A stretch of 12,929 bases of DNA from Maritimibacter sp. (GTDB lineage Bacteria; Pseudomonadota; Alphaproteobacteria; Rhodobacterales; Rhodobacteraceae), in NCBI GenBank assembly GCA_003520545.1, contig DOUP01000046.1, positions 1 through 12,929 on the forward strand, in the 5' to 3' direction. Positions 1 through 6,046 of this stretch are shown here, in pieces. Both the position numbers and the translations under genes were made by a program. The notes under the pieces are model-generated. The model was not told the origin of the DNA. It saw only the letters and a program-made list of their open reading frames with translations, and made no database searches. Numbering within the stretch: the stretch's first letter is position 1; each line of letters begins with the position of its first letter.

Positions 1-23
1 TTTTTACCGTCGTTGTCGCTCAT
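1..23 (-). CDS. infB: Translation initiation factor IF-2, first 7 codons (partial)
   Basis: An ATG on the minus strand at 23-21 opens a reading frame (M-S-D-N-D-G-K) that runs off the left edge. It starts 10 bases after the ylxR stop, with a purine-rich AGAGAG stretch as a modest ribosome binding site. The seven residues alone cannot identify the protein. The call rests on the conserved order rimP-nusA-ylxR-infB, in which IF-2 (the GTPase that places initiator tRNA on the 30S subunit) follows ylxR. It is co-transcribed with the genes upstream. Confidence 0.8.
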
Positions 24-33
24 CTGGCTCTCT

Positions 34-657
34 TCATCCTTTCCGGCGGTCATCGTCGCCGCCCTGGGTGCGTATACCCTTCAGTCTTGCGGCTTCCTCT
101 ACTACACGTTTCGTGAGTCCACCACCCGAGAGTGCGGCATGTATCACATGATCGCGCCCGAATGCCAAACCCAATTCATCCGCCGTAAGGCAAGTAAATA
201 AGCTGTTTGGGCCATCAGGCGGGCGGAGTTTCGATTTTCCTCGCTCCGATCCGTCGGAGGCCTGAAAGAGCACATCCGCCGCATCCTTTGCGAGCATATC
301 CTTGACCTTCTCGAACCCGGCCACGGCGCTGCCCGCTTTCCGAGATAGAGAGATAAGGTGAATTACGCGATCCGCAAGTCCCGTTTCGACCTTTATCACA
401 AGGTCTTCCGGCACCAAAACCTTGGATTTCGCACCCCGATGAAAACCGCCGCGCTTGATTGCTTGCGCAAAAGCGGCCTTCGTCGGGGTGATCCATATCC
501 CGCGCCCGGGCAGTTTTCCGAGCAGATCAGGCACAACGGTCCCATCCGGGCCGATGACAAAACGGATCATGTCGTGCGTCGGACGCACCTCTCCCGTCGC
601 GACGCAGCGGCGCTCAGGCCCTGCGGCTCGGTCTTTGGGTGAACCCCCGCGCGTCAT
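34..657 (-). CDS. ylxR: YlxR-family RNA-binding protein (DUF448 + L7Ae-like domain)
   Basis: This 207-residue protein has two parts. Residues ~14-80 are the YlxR/DUF448 domain, seen in the opening RRCVATGE and in LPGRGIWITP, a conserved basic RNA-binding signature. Residues ~90-195 resemble an L7Ae/L30e-like RNA-binding fold (the RVIHLISLSRKAG segment and a later helix around VVEEAARLKGIR). Many YlxR proteins in Firmicutes contain only the first domain; the two-domain form is usual in alphaproteobacteria. In Bacillus, YlxR has been linked to RNase P, and whether that holds here is unknown. The gene lies 21 bases after nusA and 10 bases before infB, so it is inside the operon. Its start is set by ATG at 657 with a GGAG at the end of a strong hairpin (see 666-689). 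Confidence 0.9.
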   Translation of the reverse strand: MTRGGSPKDRAAGPERRCVATGEVRPTHDMIRFVIGPDGTVVPDLLGKLPGRGIWITPTKAAFAQAIKRGGFHRGAKSKVLVPEDLVIKVETGLADRVIHLISLSRKAGSAVAGFEKVKDMLAKDAADVLFQASDGSERGKSKLRPPDGPNSLFTCLTADELGLAFGRDHVIHAALSGGGLTKRVVEEAARLKGIRTQGGDDDRRKG

Positions 658-665
658 GCGCCGCT

Positions 666-689
666 CCGAGGCCTGAGATCAGGCCTCGG
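666..689 (-). other. Perfect 10-bp hairpin at the nusA/ylxR junction
   Basis: Bases 666-675 (CCGAGGCCTG) pair perfectly with 680-689 around a 4-base loop. In the minus-strand mRNA the hairpin covers the last nusA codons and the TGA stop (681-679), and its 3' arm ends where the GGAG that should serve ylxR begins. No U-tract follows, so it is not an intrinsic terminator. It could modulate ylxR translation, which would depend on ribosomes leaving nusA, or act as an RNA processing site. The structure is seen directly; the role is inferred. Confidence 0.6.
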
Positions 690-2367
690 CCTCCTCGGTG
701 ATGTCGCTGCCCTCTTCGGTCTCTTCCTCGACCTCGAGATCAGCAGGATCGACCCAGCCAAGCTGGATGCGTGCGGTCATGATCATGTTCTGAGCTTCTT
801 CAAGGCTCACGTCGAAGGGTTCCAGAACACCATCGTCCTTGGAACGTTCACCATCGACCGTGGTCCAGCCGCCGGCCAGTTCCCAGTCGGCGCAGGTGGC
901 GAAATCCTCGAGTGAGAAAACGCTGTCTTTCGCAAGAGCTTCGATCATCTGCGGCGTAAGCCCCTCAAAGCTCACGAGGCTATCCTGAACGCCCATCTCG
1001 CGCGCATTCTCAAGCGCCTTGCGGTTCTGTTCTTCCAGATAGTCTCGTGCACGAGCCTGTAGTTCGTTGGCCGTATCGTCGTCGACCCCGTCGATGACGA
1101 GCAGTTCGTCAATCTCAACATAGGCGACTTCTTCGAGGTTGGTAAAGCCTTCGGAGACGAGAAGCTGGGCGAAGAACTCGTCCAGATCCAGCGTATCCAT
1201 GAAGAGCTTGGTGCGCTCGGCGAATTCGGCCTGACGACGCTTGCTCTCTTCTTCCTCGGTAAGAATGTCGATGTCGAGCGCGGTAAGCTGCGACGCCAGA
1301 CGCACGTTCTGACCACGGCGCCCGATGGCGAGCGAAAGCTGTTCGTCCGGGACGACAACCTCGATGGACCCGGCGTCTTCGTCGAGAACCACCTTGGAAA
1401 CCTCGGCAGGTTGGAGCGCGTTCACGAGGAAGGTTGGCACATCTTCGTTCCATGGGATGATGTCGATTTTCTCACCCTGAAGCTCGTTCACGACTGCCTG
1501 CACGCGGGAACCGCGCATACCGACACAAGCGCCAACCGGATCAATGGACCCATCGTAGGAAACGACGGCAATCTTGGCGCGCGAACCCGGATCACGGGCG
1601 ACGGCTTTGATCTCGATGATACCATCGTAGATTTCCGGCACTTCCATCTTGAAGAGTTCGGCCATGAATTCCGGCGCGGTGCGCGACAGGAAAATCTGCG
1701 GGCCGCGGGTTTCACGCCGCACGTCTTTCACGTAGCAGCGGATACGGTCGTTCGGACGGTAGCTTTCGCGGCCGATCTTTTCGTTGCGGCGCAGGATGGC
1801 TTCGCCAGCGCCCACATCCACGATCACGTTGCCATATTCTTCGCGTTTCACGACACCGTTGATGATTGTGCCTGCGCGGTCTTTGAATTCTTCGTACTGG
1901 CGATCACGCTCGGCTTCGCGCACCTTCTGAAGGATAACCTGCTTGGCGGATTGGGCGGCGATACGCCCCATGTCCACCGGCGGGACGGTTTCGCGGAACT
2001 CGTCACCAACCTGCGGTTCTTTCACTTCGTTAAGGTCCAGAAGCTGACCGTCGCGGTACCAGAATTCTTCACGCCCGGATTTGGTCGGCTCGAAGTAGGA
2101 TTTTGCCTGTTCGACGGTGAACTCGGCCTGGTAATTCTCCAGCTCTTCTTCGTCGACCACCGTGCGAACGCGTGTGAAGGTGGCGCGGCCCGTCTTGCGG
2201 TCGATGGCGACACGAATATCCATCTCGGCGCCGTAACGGCTCTTCGCAGCCCGTGCGAGACTCTCTTCCATCGCTTCGATCACGAGACCCGGATCAATCA
2301 TCTTCTCCCGCGCGACAGCTTCCGCCGTCTGGAGAAGTTCAAGCTGGTTAGCAGAGGTAATCGCCAT
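679..2367 (-). CDS. nusA: Transcription termination/antitermination factor NusA
   Basis: NusA (562 residues) binds RNA polymerase and nascent RNA and controls pausing, intrinsic termination and antitermination. The order of domains is: N-terminal polymerase-binding domain (~1-130), S1 domain (~165-230), KH1 (~235-300, with VGACVGMRGSRVQAVVNEL), KH2 (~305-370, with LSLAIGRRGQNVRLASQL), a helix-hairpin-helix region (~395-450), then an acidic C-terminal repeat region ending in a Glu-rich tail. The frame is open further upstream, but the start is the ATG at 2367: it gives the family N-terminus (MAITSANQLELLQTAEAVAR), follows the rimP stop by one base (TGATATG) and is preceded by AGGAGGA inside the rimP tail. 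Translation is therefore probably coupled to rimP. C171-type residues play no known role here; the acidic tail is normal for alphaproteobacteria. Confidence 0.97.
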   Translation of the reverse strand: MAITSANQLELLQTAEAVAREKMIDPGLVIEAMEESLARAAKSRYGAEMDIRVAIDRKTGRATFTRVRTVVDEEELENYQAEFTVEQAKSYFEPTKSGREEFWYRDGQLLDLNEVKEPQVGDEFRETVPPVDMGRIAAQSAKQVILQKVREAERDRQYEEFKDRAGTIINGVVKREEYGNVIVDVGAGEAILRRNEKIGRESYRPNDRIRCYVKDVRRETRGPQIFLSRTAPEFMAELFKMEVPEIYDGIIEIKAVARDPGSRAKIAVVSYDGSIDPVGACVGMRGSRVQAVVNELQGEKIDIIPWNEDVPTFLVNALQPAEVSKVVLDEDAGSIEVVVPDEQLSLAIGRRGQNVRLASQLTALDIDILTEEEESKRRQAEFAERTKLFMDTLDLDEFFAQLLVSEGFTNLEEVAYVEIDELLVIDGVDDDTANELQARARDYLEEQNRKALENAREMGVQDSLVSFEGLTPQMIEALAKDSVFSLEDFATCADWELAGGWTTVDGERSKDDGVLEPFDVSLEEAQNMIMTARIQLGWVDPADLEVEEETEEGSDITEEAEA

Positions 2368-2368
2368 A

Positions 2369-2956
2369 TCAGTCCTCCTCGGACGTCTCGTCCGTTTCGA
2401 TAATTTCGTCGTATTGAGCTTCGTCGATAATGCCTGCGTCTTTGCGTTGCTTGAGCATCTCGGCAATCAGATCGTCCGTGAGGACAAGCTTGGCTTCGGC
2501 CAGGAGATCGAAGGTCAGCCCGATGATGACCGGCTCGCCGTCGTCTTCGATCTCGATAAGGATTTCGCTGTCTTCGGTGCCTTGCAGGACACCCTTGAAC
2601 CTCTTGCGCCCACCGATGAGCTCACTGGTTTCGACCTTGGCGAGCCAGCCGGTCCACGCATCAAAGTCTTTGAAGCGGGTGAGGGGGCGGTCAATGCCGG
2701 GGCTGGATACTTCCAACGTGTATTCGCCGTCTATCGGATCCTCGACATCCAAGGTTGCGCCCAGCGCTGTGTTGATTTCGGACAGATCGTCCACTTCGAT
2801 CCCGCCCTCGGGTTTCTCGGCCATGATCTGAAGCGTGCTGGTCTTGCCGCCCATGAGACGCAGGCGCACAAGTTCAAAACCCATATCCTCGATCACCGGG
2901 CGCACGATATCAGCGAGCCGGCGGTCGATGGCGGTCTTGGCGACGAGGTCAGTCAT
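2369..2956 (-). CDS. rimP: Ribosome maturation factor RimP
   Basis: RimP (195 residues) binds the 30S subunit and is needed for its late maturation. The N-terminal alpha/beta domain (~1-90) ends in the family signature LEVSSPGIDRPL at 81-92. A C-terminal SH3-like barrel follows (~95-165), then an acidic tail. The start is ATG at 2956 with AAAGGA upstream at good spacing. It is the first gene of the rimP-nusA-ylxR-infB operon and overlaps the nusA ribosome binding site at its 3' end. Its 5' leader carries an intrinsic terminator (2986-3009), which suggests that expression is attenuated. Confidence 0.97.
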   Translation of the reverse strand: MTDLVAKTAIDRRLADIVRPVIEDMGFELVRLRLMGGKTSTLQIMAEKPEGGIEVDDLSEINTALGATLDVEDPIDGEYTLEVSSPGIDRPLTRFKDFDAWTGWLAKVETSELIGGRKRFKGVLQGTEDSEILIEIEDDGEPVIIGLTFDLLAEAKLVLTDDLIAEMLKQRKDAGIIDEAQYDEIIETDETSEED

Positions 2957-3057
2957 GTGGTCCTTTCGGGGTGGCCATCAGGCACAAAAAAACGGGCCAG
3001 CGGCCCGTTGATGTTTCCGGTGGAGCGTCGGGTTTGGACCCCAGCGCCTCCGCTGTT
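2957..3057 (-). promoter_or_regulatory. Structured 5' leader of the rimP operon (putative attenuator)
   Basis: If transcription starts near 3057 (see the promoter at 3064-3092), the operon has a leader of about 100 bases. It can form an imperfect hairpin: GGAG at 3051-3048 with CTCC at 3025-3022, then CG/CG and TGGG/CCCG, with one bulged G, one C-A mismatch and a 7-base loop at 3039-3033. A perfect terminator hairpin follows at 2986-3009, then 29 bases to the rimP ATG. No cloverleaf tRNA is present, unlike E. coli, where metY precedes rimP. No strong antiterminator pairing is visible by eye, apart from a weak 4-5 bp alternative between leader and terminator arm. Premature terminators before rimP operons have been proposed in other proteobacteria; this leader's mechanism is unknown. 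Confidence 0.6.
2986..3009 (-). terminator. Intrinsic terminator between the rimP promoter and rimP
   Basis: On the minus strand, AACGGGCC (3009-3002) and GGCCCGTT (2998-2991) form a perfect 8-bp GC-rich stem with a 3-base loop, followed by seven T residues (2992-2986). This is a textbook Rho-independent terminator. It could end transcripts from the upstream pip-methyltransferase pair, but only 29 bases separate it from the rimP start, too little for a separate promoter. Operon transcripts must therefore pass it. On the plus strand no T-run follows the hairpin, so it acts in one direction. Confidence 0.88.
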
Positions 3058-3063
3058 GAGGGG

Positions 3064-3092
3064 GATATAGGGAAGTATGGGTGAGTCTGCAA
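3064..3092 (-). promoter_or_regulatory. Sigma70-type promoter for the rimP operon
   Basis: The minus strand has TTGCAG (3092-3087) as the -35 box, a 17-base spacer, and TATATC (3069-3064) as the -10 box. Transcription would begin near 3057. It sits just downstream of the methyltransferase stop (3103) and upstream of the leader and terminator. It is the only good promoter match found in the gap. Confidence 0.55.
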
Positions 3093-3102
3093 GGAAAATG
3101 CA

Positions 3103-3717
3103 TCAGGCAGGTTTCTGAGAAATCAGGAAGAGGGCGGATCTCGGCTTGGGTCGCCAATCTTCAAGTATGGCGAGACCGGAATCGGTCATAAGGGACCGCA
3201 GCTCATCAGCGCTCATGGCTGTCAGGCTTGGAATGATACCTAAGAACCCGAGGATCGGTGCCGCGAAACGGAGCGCGCCGAACTCCTTGATCGGGACGGA
3301 GGAGGTCACGAAGTAACCTCCGGGTTTCAAGGCCTCGACGACTTTGCGCACCACGGACGGCGGATCAGGCAAGACGTGAAGAACCGACAGAGCGAGAATC
3401 ATGTCGTACGTCTCGCCGCCGAAATCTGCGGTCGCGAAATCTGCGACCCTATATTTCATGTTGTCGGGGATCGGGCCAAGTGCGGCGCCGTGTGCGATCA
3501 TCTCTTTCGAGATGTCCATAGCCGTGTACTGAGCAACATGCGGTGCATGAAGCCGCGCCGTGTTCCCGGACCCGCACCCGAACTCCAGAACGGTCATGTC
3601 CGGACGCATGTACCTGCGCGTCAAATCCAGCTTGTGCTCATAGGACGGAACATCGTCGATAGGGGAGGCCACATATTTCTTGGCGAAACGATCCCAGATG
3701 CGGCCCTGGTTTCTCAT
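3103..3717 (-). CDS. Class I SAM-dependent methyltransferase, substrate unknown
   Basis: This 204-residue protein has a clear Rossmann-type methyltransferase core: motif I at 44-53 (LEFGCGSGNT), an acidic residue at the end of the second strand (D68), a motif near 106-114 (MILALSVLH), and the post-motif KPGGYFV at 131-137. A hydrophobic stretch at ~147-167 (FAAPILGFLGIIPSL) may contact membranes or a lipid substrate. Its ATG overlaps the pip stop as ATGA (3717-3714), so the two genes are translationally coupled. It resembles UbiE/small-molecule methyltransferases in general layout, but the substrate cannot be named. Its transcript probably ends at the terminator at 2986-3009. Confidence 0.85.
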   Translation of the reverse strand: MRNQGRIWDRFAKKYVASPIDDVPSYEHKLDLTRRYMRPDMTVLEFGCGSGNTARLHAPHVAQYTAMDISKEMIAHGAALGPIPDNMKYRVADFATADFGGETYDMILALSVLHVLPDPPSVVRKVVEALKPGGYFVTSSVPIKEFGALRFAAPILGFLGIIPSLTAMSADELRSLMTDSGLAILEDWRPKPRSALFLISQKPA

Positions 3718-4703
3718 ACTCCGAGCGTATCCCTCTGCCGTGCGAGCTTGTCAGTCGTCCGCACGAGCTCTGCCGCAATACCGGGTTCGCTGACTGCGTG
3801 GCCCGCGCGCGGGATCATCCGAAACTCGGAGGTGGGCCATGCCTTATGCAAAGACCAAGCGGCTTGTGGTGGGCAGATCATGTCGTGCCGCCCTTGAACA
3901 ATGGTTCCCGGGATATGTGCGATCTTGCGCATATTGGTCAGGATCTGTTGGTCATCGCCAAGGAAGGCGCGGTTTTGGAAATAGTGGTTTTCCAACCGCG
4001 CGAAAGCGAGCGCGTAATCTGCCGGGCTGTCGATCATCGCACCGTCGTTTTCGATGCTGGCCAACGCATTTTCCCACGAGGCCCAGACCCGCGCATGTTT
4101 CAGCTCATCCGCGCGGTTCCCGGAAAAGAGGCGCGTATGATACGCATCGATCAGGTCGCCGTGCTCTTCTTCCGGAATCGGGTCGAGGAAACGGGACCAG
4201 AGATCGGGCCAGAATTGCCCGGCACCGCCCCCGTAGAACCAATCGAACTCCCGCTCGGTCGCAAGGAAAACGCCCCGGAGCACGAGCCACGCGACGTTGT
4301 CGGGATGGGCCTGTGCATAGACCAGCGCGAGCGTCGCCCCCCAGCTTCCGCCGAAGACGATCCAACGGTCAATGCCGAACGTATCCCGTATGATTTCGAT
4401 ATCGCGGATCAGGTGCCAGGTCGTATTATGCGTCACGCTGGCGTGTGGGCGAGACCGGCCACAACCGCGTTGGTCGAAGAGAAATATGCGGTACTTCTCG
4501 GGATCGAAGAACCGGCGCATGGCCGGAGAACATCCGCCCCCGGGACCGCCGTGGAAAACGATGATGGGAATGCCGTCCCTGGCCCCGCATTGTTCGACGT
4601 AAATCTGGTGACCGTCGCCCACGTCGAGCATACGCCGGTCAAAGGGTTCGATCGGAGGATACAAATTGCCCCCTGCGGTGTTTTTTCCTGCGGCGTGTTC
4701 CAT
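3714..4703 (-). CDS. pip: Prolyl iminopeptidase (alpha/beta hydrolase, peptidase family S33)
   Basis: Pip removes N-terminal proline from peptides in the cytoplasm. Counting from ATG at 4703 (329 residues), the oxyanion segment HGGPGGG is at ~51-57, the DQRGCGRS family motif at ~77-84, the nucleophile motif GGSWGAT at 118-124 (Ser120), the acid Asp274 in GRHDMICPP, and His302 in AGHAVSEPGI. All catalytic residues are present and the length is normal for the family. A TTG lies one codon upstream (4706), but ATG is preferred; AGGT five bases ahead is a weak ribosome binding site. The gene is divergent from ubiG with a 55-base gap and overlaps the next methyltransferase gene by ATGA. Confidence 0.96.
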   Translation of the reverse strand: MEHAAGKNTAGGNLYPPIEPFDRRMLDVGDGHQIYVEQCGARDGIPIIVFHGGPGGGCSPAMRRFFDPEKYRIFLFDQRGCGRSRPHASVTHNTTWHLIRDIEIIRDTFGIDRWIVFGGSWGATLALVYAQAHPDNVAWLVLRGVFLATEREFDWFYGGGAGQFWPDLWSRFLDPIPEEEHGDLIDAYHTRLFSGNRADELKHARVWASWENALASIENDGAMIDSPADYALAFARLENHYFQNRAFLGDDQQILTNMRKIAHIPGTIVQGRHDMICPPQAAWSLHKAWPTSEFRMIPRAGHAVSEPGIAAELVRTTDKLARQRDTLGV

Positions 4704-4711
4704 CAATACCT

Positions 4712-4740
4712 AATATAGGGTTCGGGCAAAGCCCTGCCAG
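4712..4740 (-). promoter_or_regulatory. Possible pip promoter (would give a near-leaderless mRNA)
   Basis: CTGGCA (4740-4735), a 17-base spacer and TATATT (4717-4712) form a fair sigma70 match on the minus strand. Transcription would start near 4705, only a base or two before the pip ATG at 4703. It lies in the 55-base divergent gap shared with ubiG. It was found by eye and the -35 box is weak. Confidence 0.3.
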
Positions 4741-4758
4741 TAAAGCAACGAGGATACC

Positions 4759-5505
4759 ATGACCACCGCGGAAACGACAGTCGATCCCAGTGAAGTCGCC
4801 AAGTTCGAAGCCATGGCCGCAGAATGGTGGGATGCCGGCGGCAAGTTCAAGCCCCTCCACATGATGAATCCCGTCAGGCTCGATTACATCACCTCACAAA
4901 TCGCGGCTGAATTTGGTCGCGATCTTGCCGATGACAAACCGTTTGCCGATCTGCGGCTCTTGGATATCGGGTGCGGTGGCGGTCTCCTGTCCGAACCCAT
5001 GGCCCGTTTGGGGGCCGAGGTTGTCGGCGCGGATGCGGCGGAACGGAACATTCCCGTTGCTAAGGTTCATGCCGAGCAATCCGGGCTCGATATCGATTAT
5101 CGTTTCACAACGGCCGAAGCGATGGCAGCGGCGGGCGAACAGTTCGACATCGTTCTGAATATGGAAGTGGTCGAGCATGTGGCCGATCCCTTGGCCTATC
5201 TCACTGCCTGCCAGCAGTTGCTCAAGCCGGGCGGGCTCATGATCGCCTCAACCATCAACCGCAATCCGAAAAGCTTCATGGTTGCCATCGTTGGTGCCGA
5301 ACATGTGATGCGTTGGCTGCCGAAAGGGACCCACGAGTGGCACAAGTTCATCACACCCGACGAGTTGGAAGACTTGATCTCTCGCGCGGGACTTCGACCC
5401 GTCGACCGCAAAGGCTTCGTGTTCAATCCCGTGACCTGGACATGGTCGATCTCTTCGCGGGATCTCTCAGTGAACTATGTCACCTCAAGCGTAAAGCCAG
5501 TCTAG
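4759..5505 (+). CDS. ubiG: Ubiquinone biosynthesis O-methyltransferase UbiG
   Basis: UbiG performs both O-methylation steps of ubiquinone synthesis, acting on the polyprenyl catechol and on demethylubiquinol at the inner membrane. At 248 residues it is family length. Motif I is LLDIGCGGGLLSEPMA (67-82), the second-strand acid is D92, and MEVVEHV (135-141) carries the Glu/Glu/His cluster (E136, E139, H140) that matches the metal-binding residues of E. coli UbiG. The NRNPKSF segment (167-173) and the WLPKGTHEWHKFI stretch are typical. GAGG five bases before ATG 4759 supports the start. The stop TAG overlaps the opposite-strand gene in a shared CTAG. Confidence 0.97.
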   Translation: MTTAETTVDPSEVAKFEAMAAEWWDAGGKFKPLHMMNPVRLDYITSQIAAEFGRDLADDKPFADLRLLDIGCGGGLLSEPMARLGAEVVGADAAERNIPVAKVHAEQSGLDIDYRFTTAEAMAAAGEQFDIVLNMEVVEHVADPLAYLTACQQLLKPGGLMIASTINRNPKSFMVAIVGAEHVMRWLPKGTHEWHKFITPDELEDLISRAGLRPVDRKGFVFNPVTWTWSISSRDLSVNYVTSSVKPV

Positions 5506-5897
5506 TCGGTCGCGAAATTGTATTCGGTCAGCTCGTCTGCCGAGAGGATGTAAATCTGCTCGGGCGGCGTGGGCATCACGTGCTCCATAACACCGGGGCC
5601 AATGCCCATACGCGCGAGGCAGGCCATGACTTCTGCCTGCCCGCTCTGCGCGTCTTCGACCGCCATGAAAGCGGGATTGATAGCGCTTTCCCCGAAATAA
5701 AGCTGGTGAACACCACGCTTCCCCGTGCTCGCGACGCTGGCGGCGGCACAAATGACGCCCCGCGACATGATCCTCGAGCCTTCGGCCGAGATCGCGGGCG
5801 GTACTTTGGCTCTGAGCGAACTGGCGGATACGCCAGAATCGCAAGGATTTCGTCCGCATTTACCAATAGAAAGCCTTTTTGGGGTAGTTAAGCACAA
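5502..5897 (-). pseudogene. Decayed COG3904-like (periplasmic-protein/ClpP-fold-like) remnant
   Basis: From about 5714 down to 5502 the minus strand reads a conserved-looking tail: GVHQLYFGES, INPAFMAVED, QSGQAEVMACLARMGIGP, then TPPEQIYILSADELTEY and an AT-D end. In roseobacters this type of tail belongs to longer COG3904 proteins, in which it follows a Gly-Gly and Ser/Cys-rich core. Here the part before it (residues 1-45 of the 131-codon frame) looks like random translation, no signal peptide or complete core is visible, and other frames carry fragments such as RRLEDHVAG, suggesting frameshift and deletion. An ATG at 5768 with GAGG close by could still start an 88-residue product. The family link comes from recall of motif style, not a search. 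Confidence 0.55.
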
Positions 5898-6046
5898 CTG
5901 GCTGGAACCTGGGCATCAGGACTCAGTGAAATGGGCAATTTGCCGTATGCGAAGCAAGACGAAGAAGCGGGCCTTGGGTGTCACCGACCGAAGCAGAACC
6001 TGCCCGCGATTTGGAGCCACAGAATTGCCTGTAAGGAGCGGCGACA
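5898..6046. other. Intergenic region between the decayed gene and the Hint gene
   Basis: No gene is seen. The stretch holds a short near-palindrome, GGCAATTTGCC (5934-5944), and AAGGAG (6033-6038), the ribosome binding site of the Hint gene. No convincing -35/-10 pair was found. It probably contains the promoter of the Hint gene and the lost 5' part of the decayed gene. Confidence 0.5.

Noticed and set aside
1411..2403. Long plus-strand open frame opposite nusA (330 codons)
   Set aside because: It is antisense to an unmistakable nusA, has no recognisable domain or ribosome binding site, and its composition follows from GC-rich codon use on the other strand.
2991..3020. Plus-strand terminator at the same hairpin
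   Set aside because: No T-run follows on the plus strand and no plus-strand gene ends there.
2986..3060. tRNA gene before rimP (as metY in E. coli)
   Set aside because: The leader pairs as simple hairpins; no acceptor stem, T-loop consensus or cloverleaf is found.
2414..3070. Plus-strand open frame across rimP and its leader
   Set aside because: It is antisense to rimP and runs through the terminator and promoter; no family features.
3798..4718. Long plus-strand open frame opposite pip (306 codons)
   Set aside because: It is a shadow of pip, whose catalytic residues are all present on the minus strand.
5934..5944. Near-palindrome GGCAATTTGCC as a regulator site
   Set aside because: It is short, seen once, and no matching regulator or second copy is present; kept only as a note in the intergenic entry.
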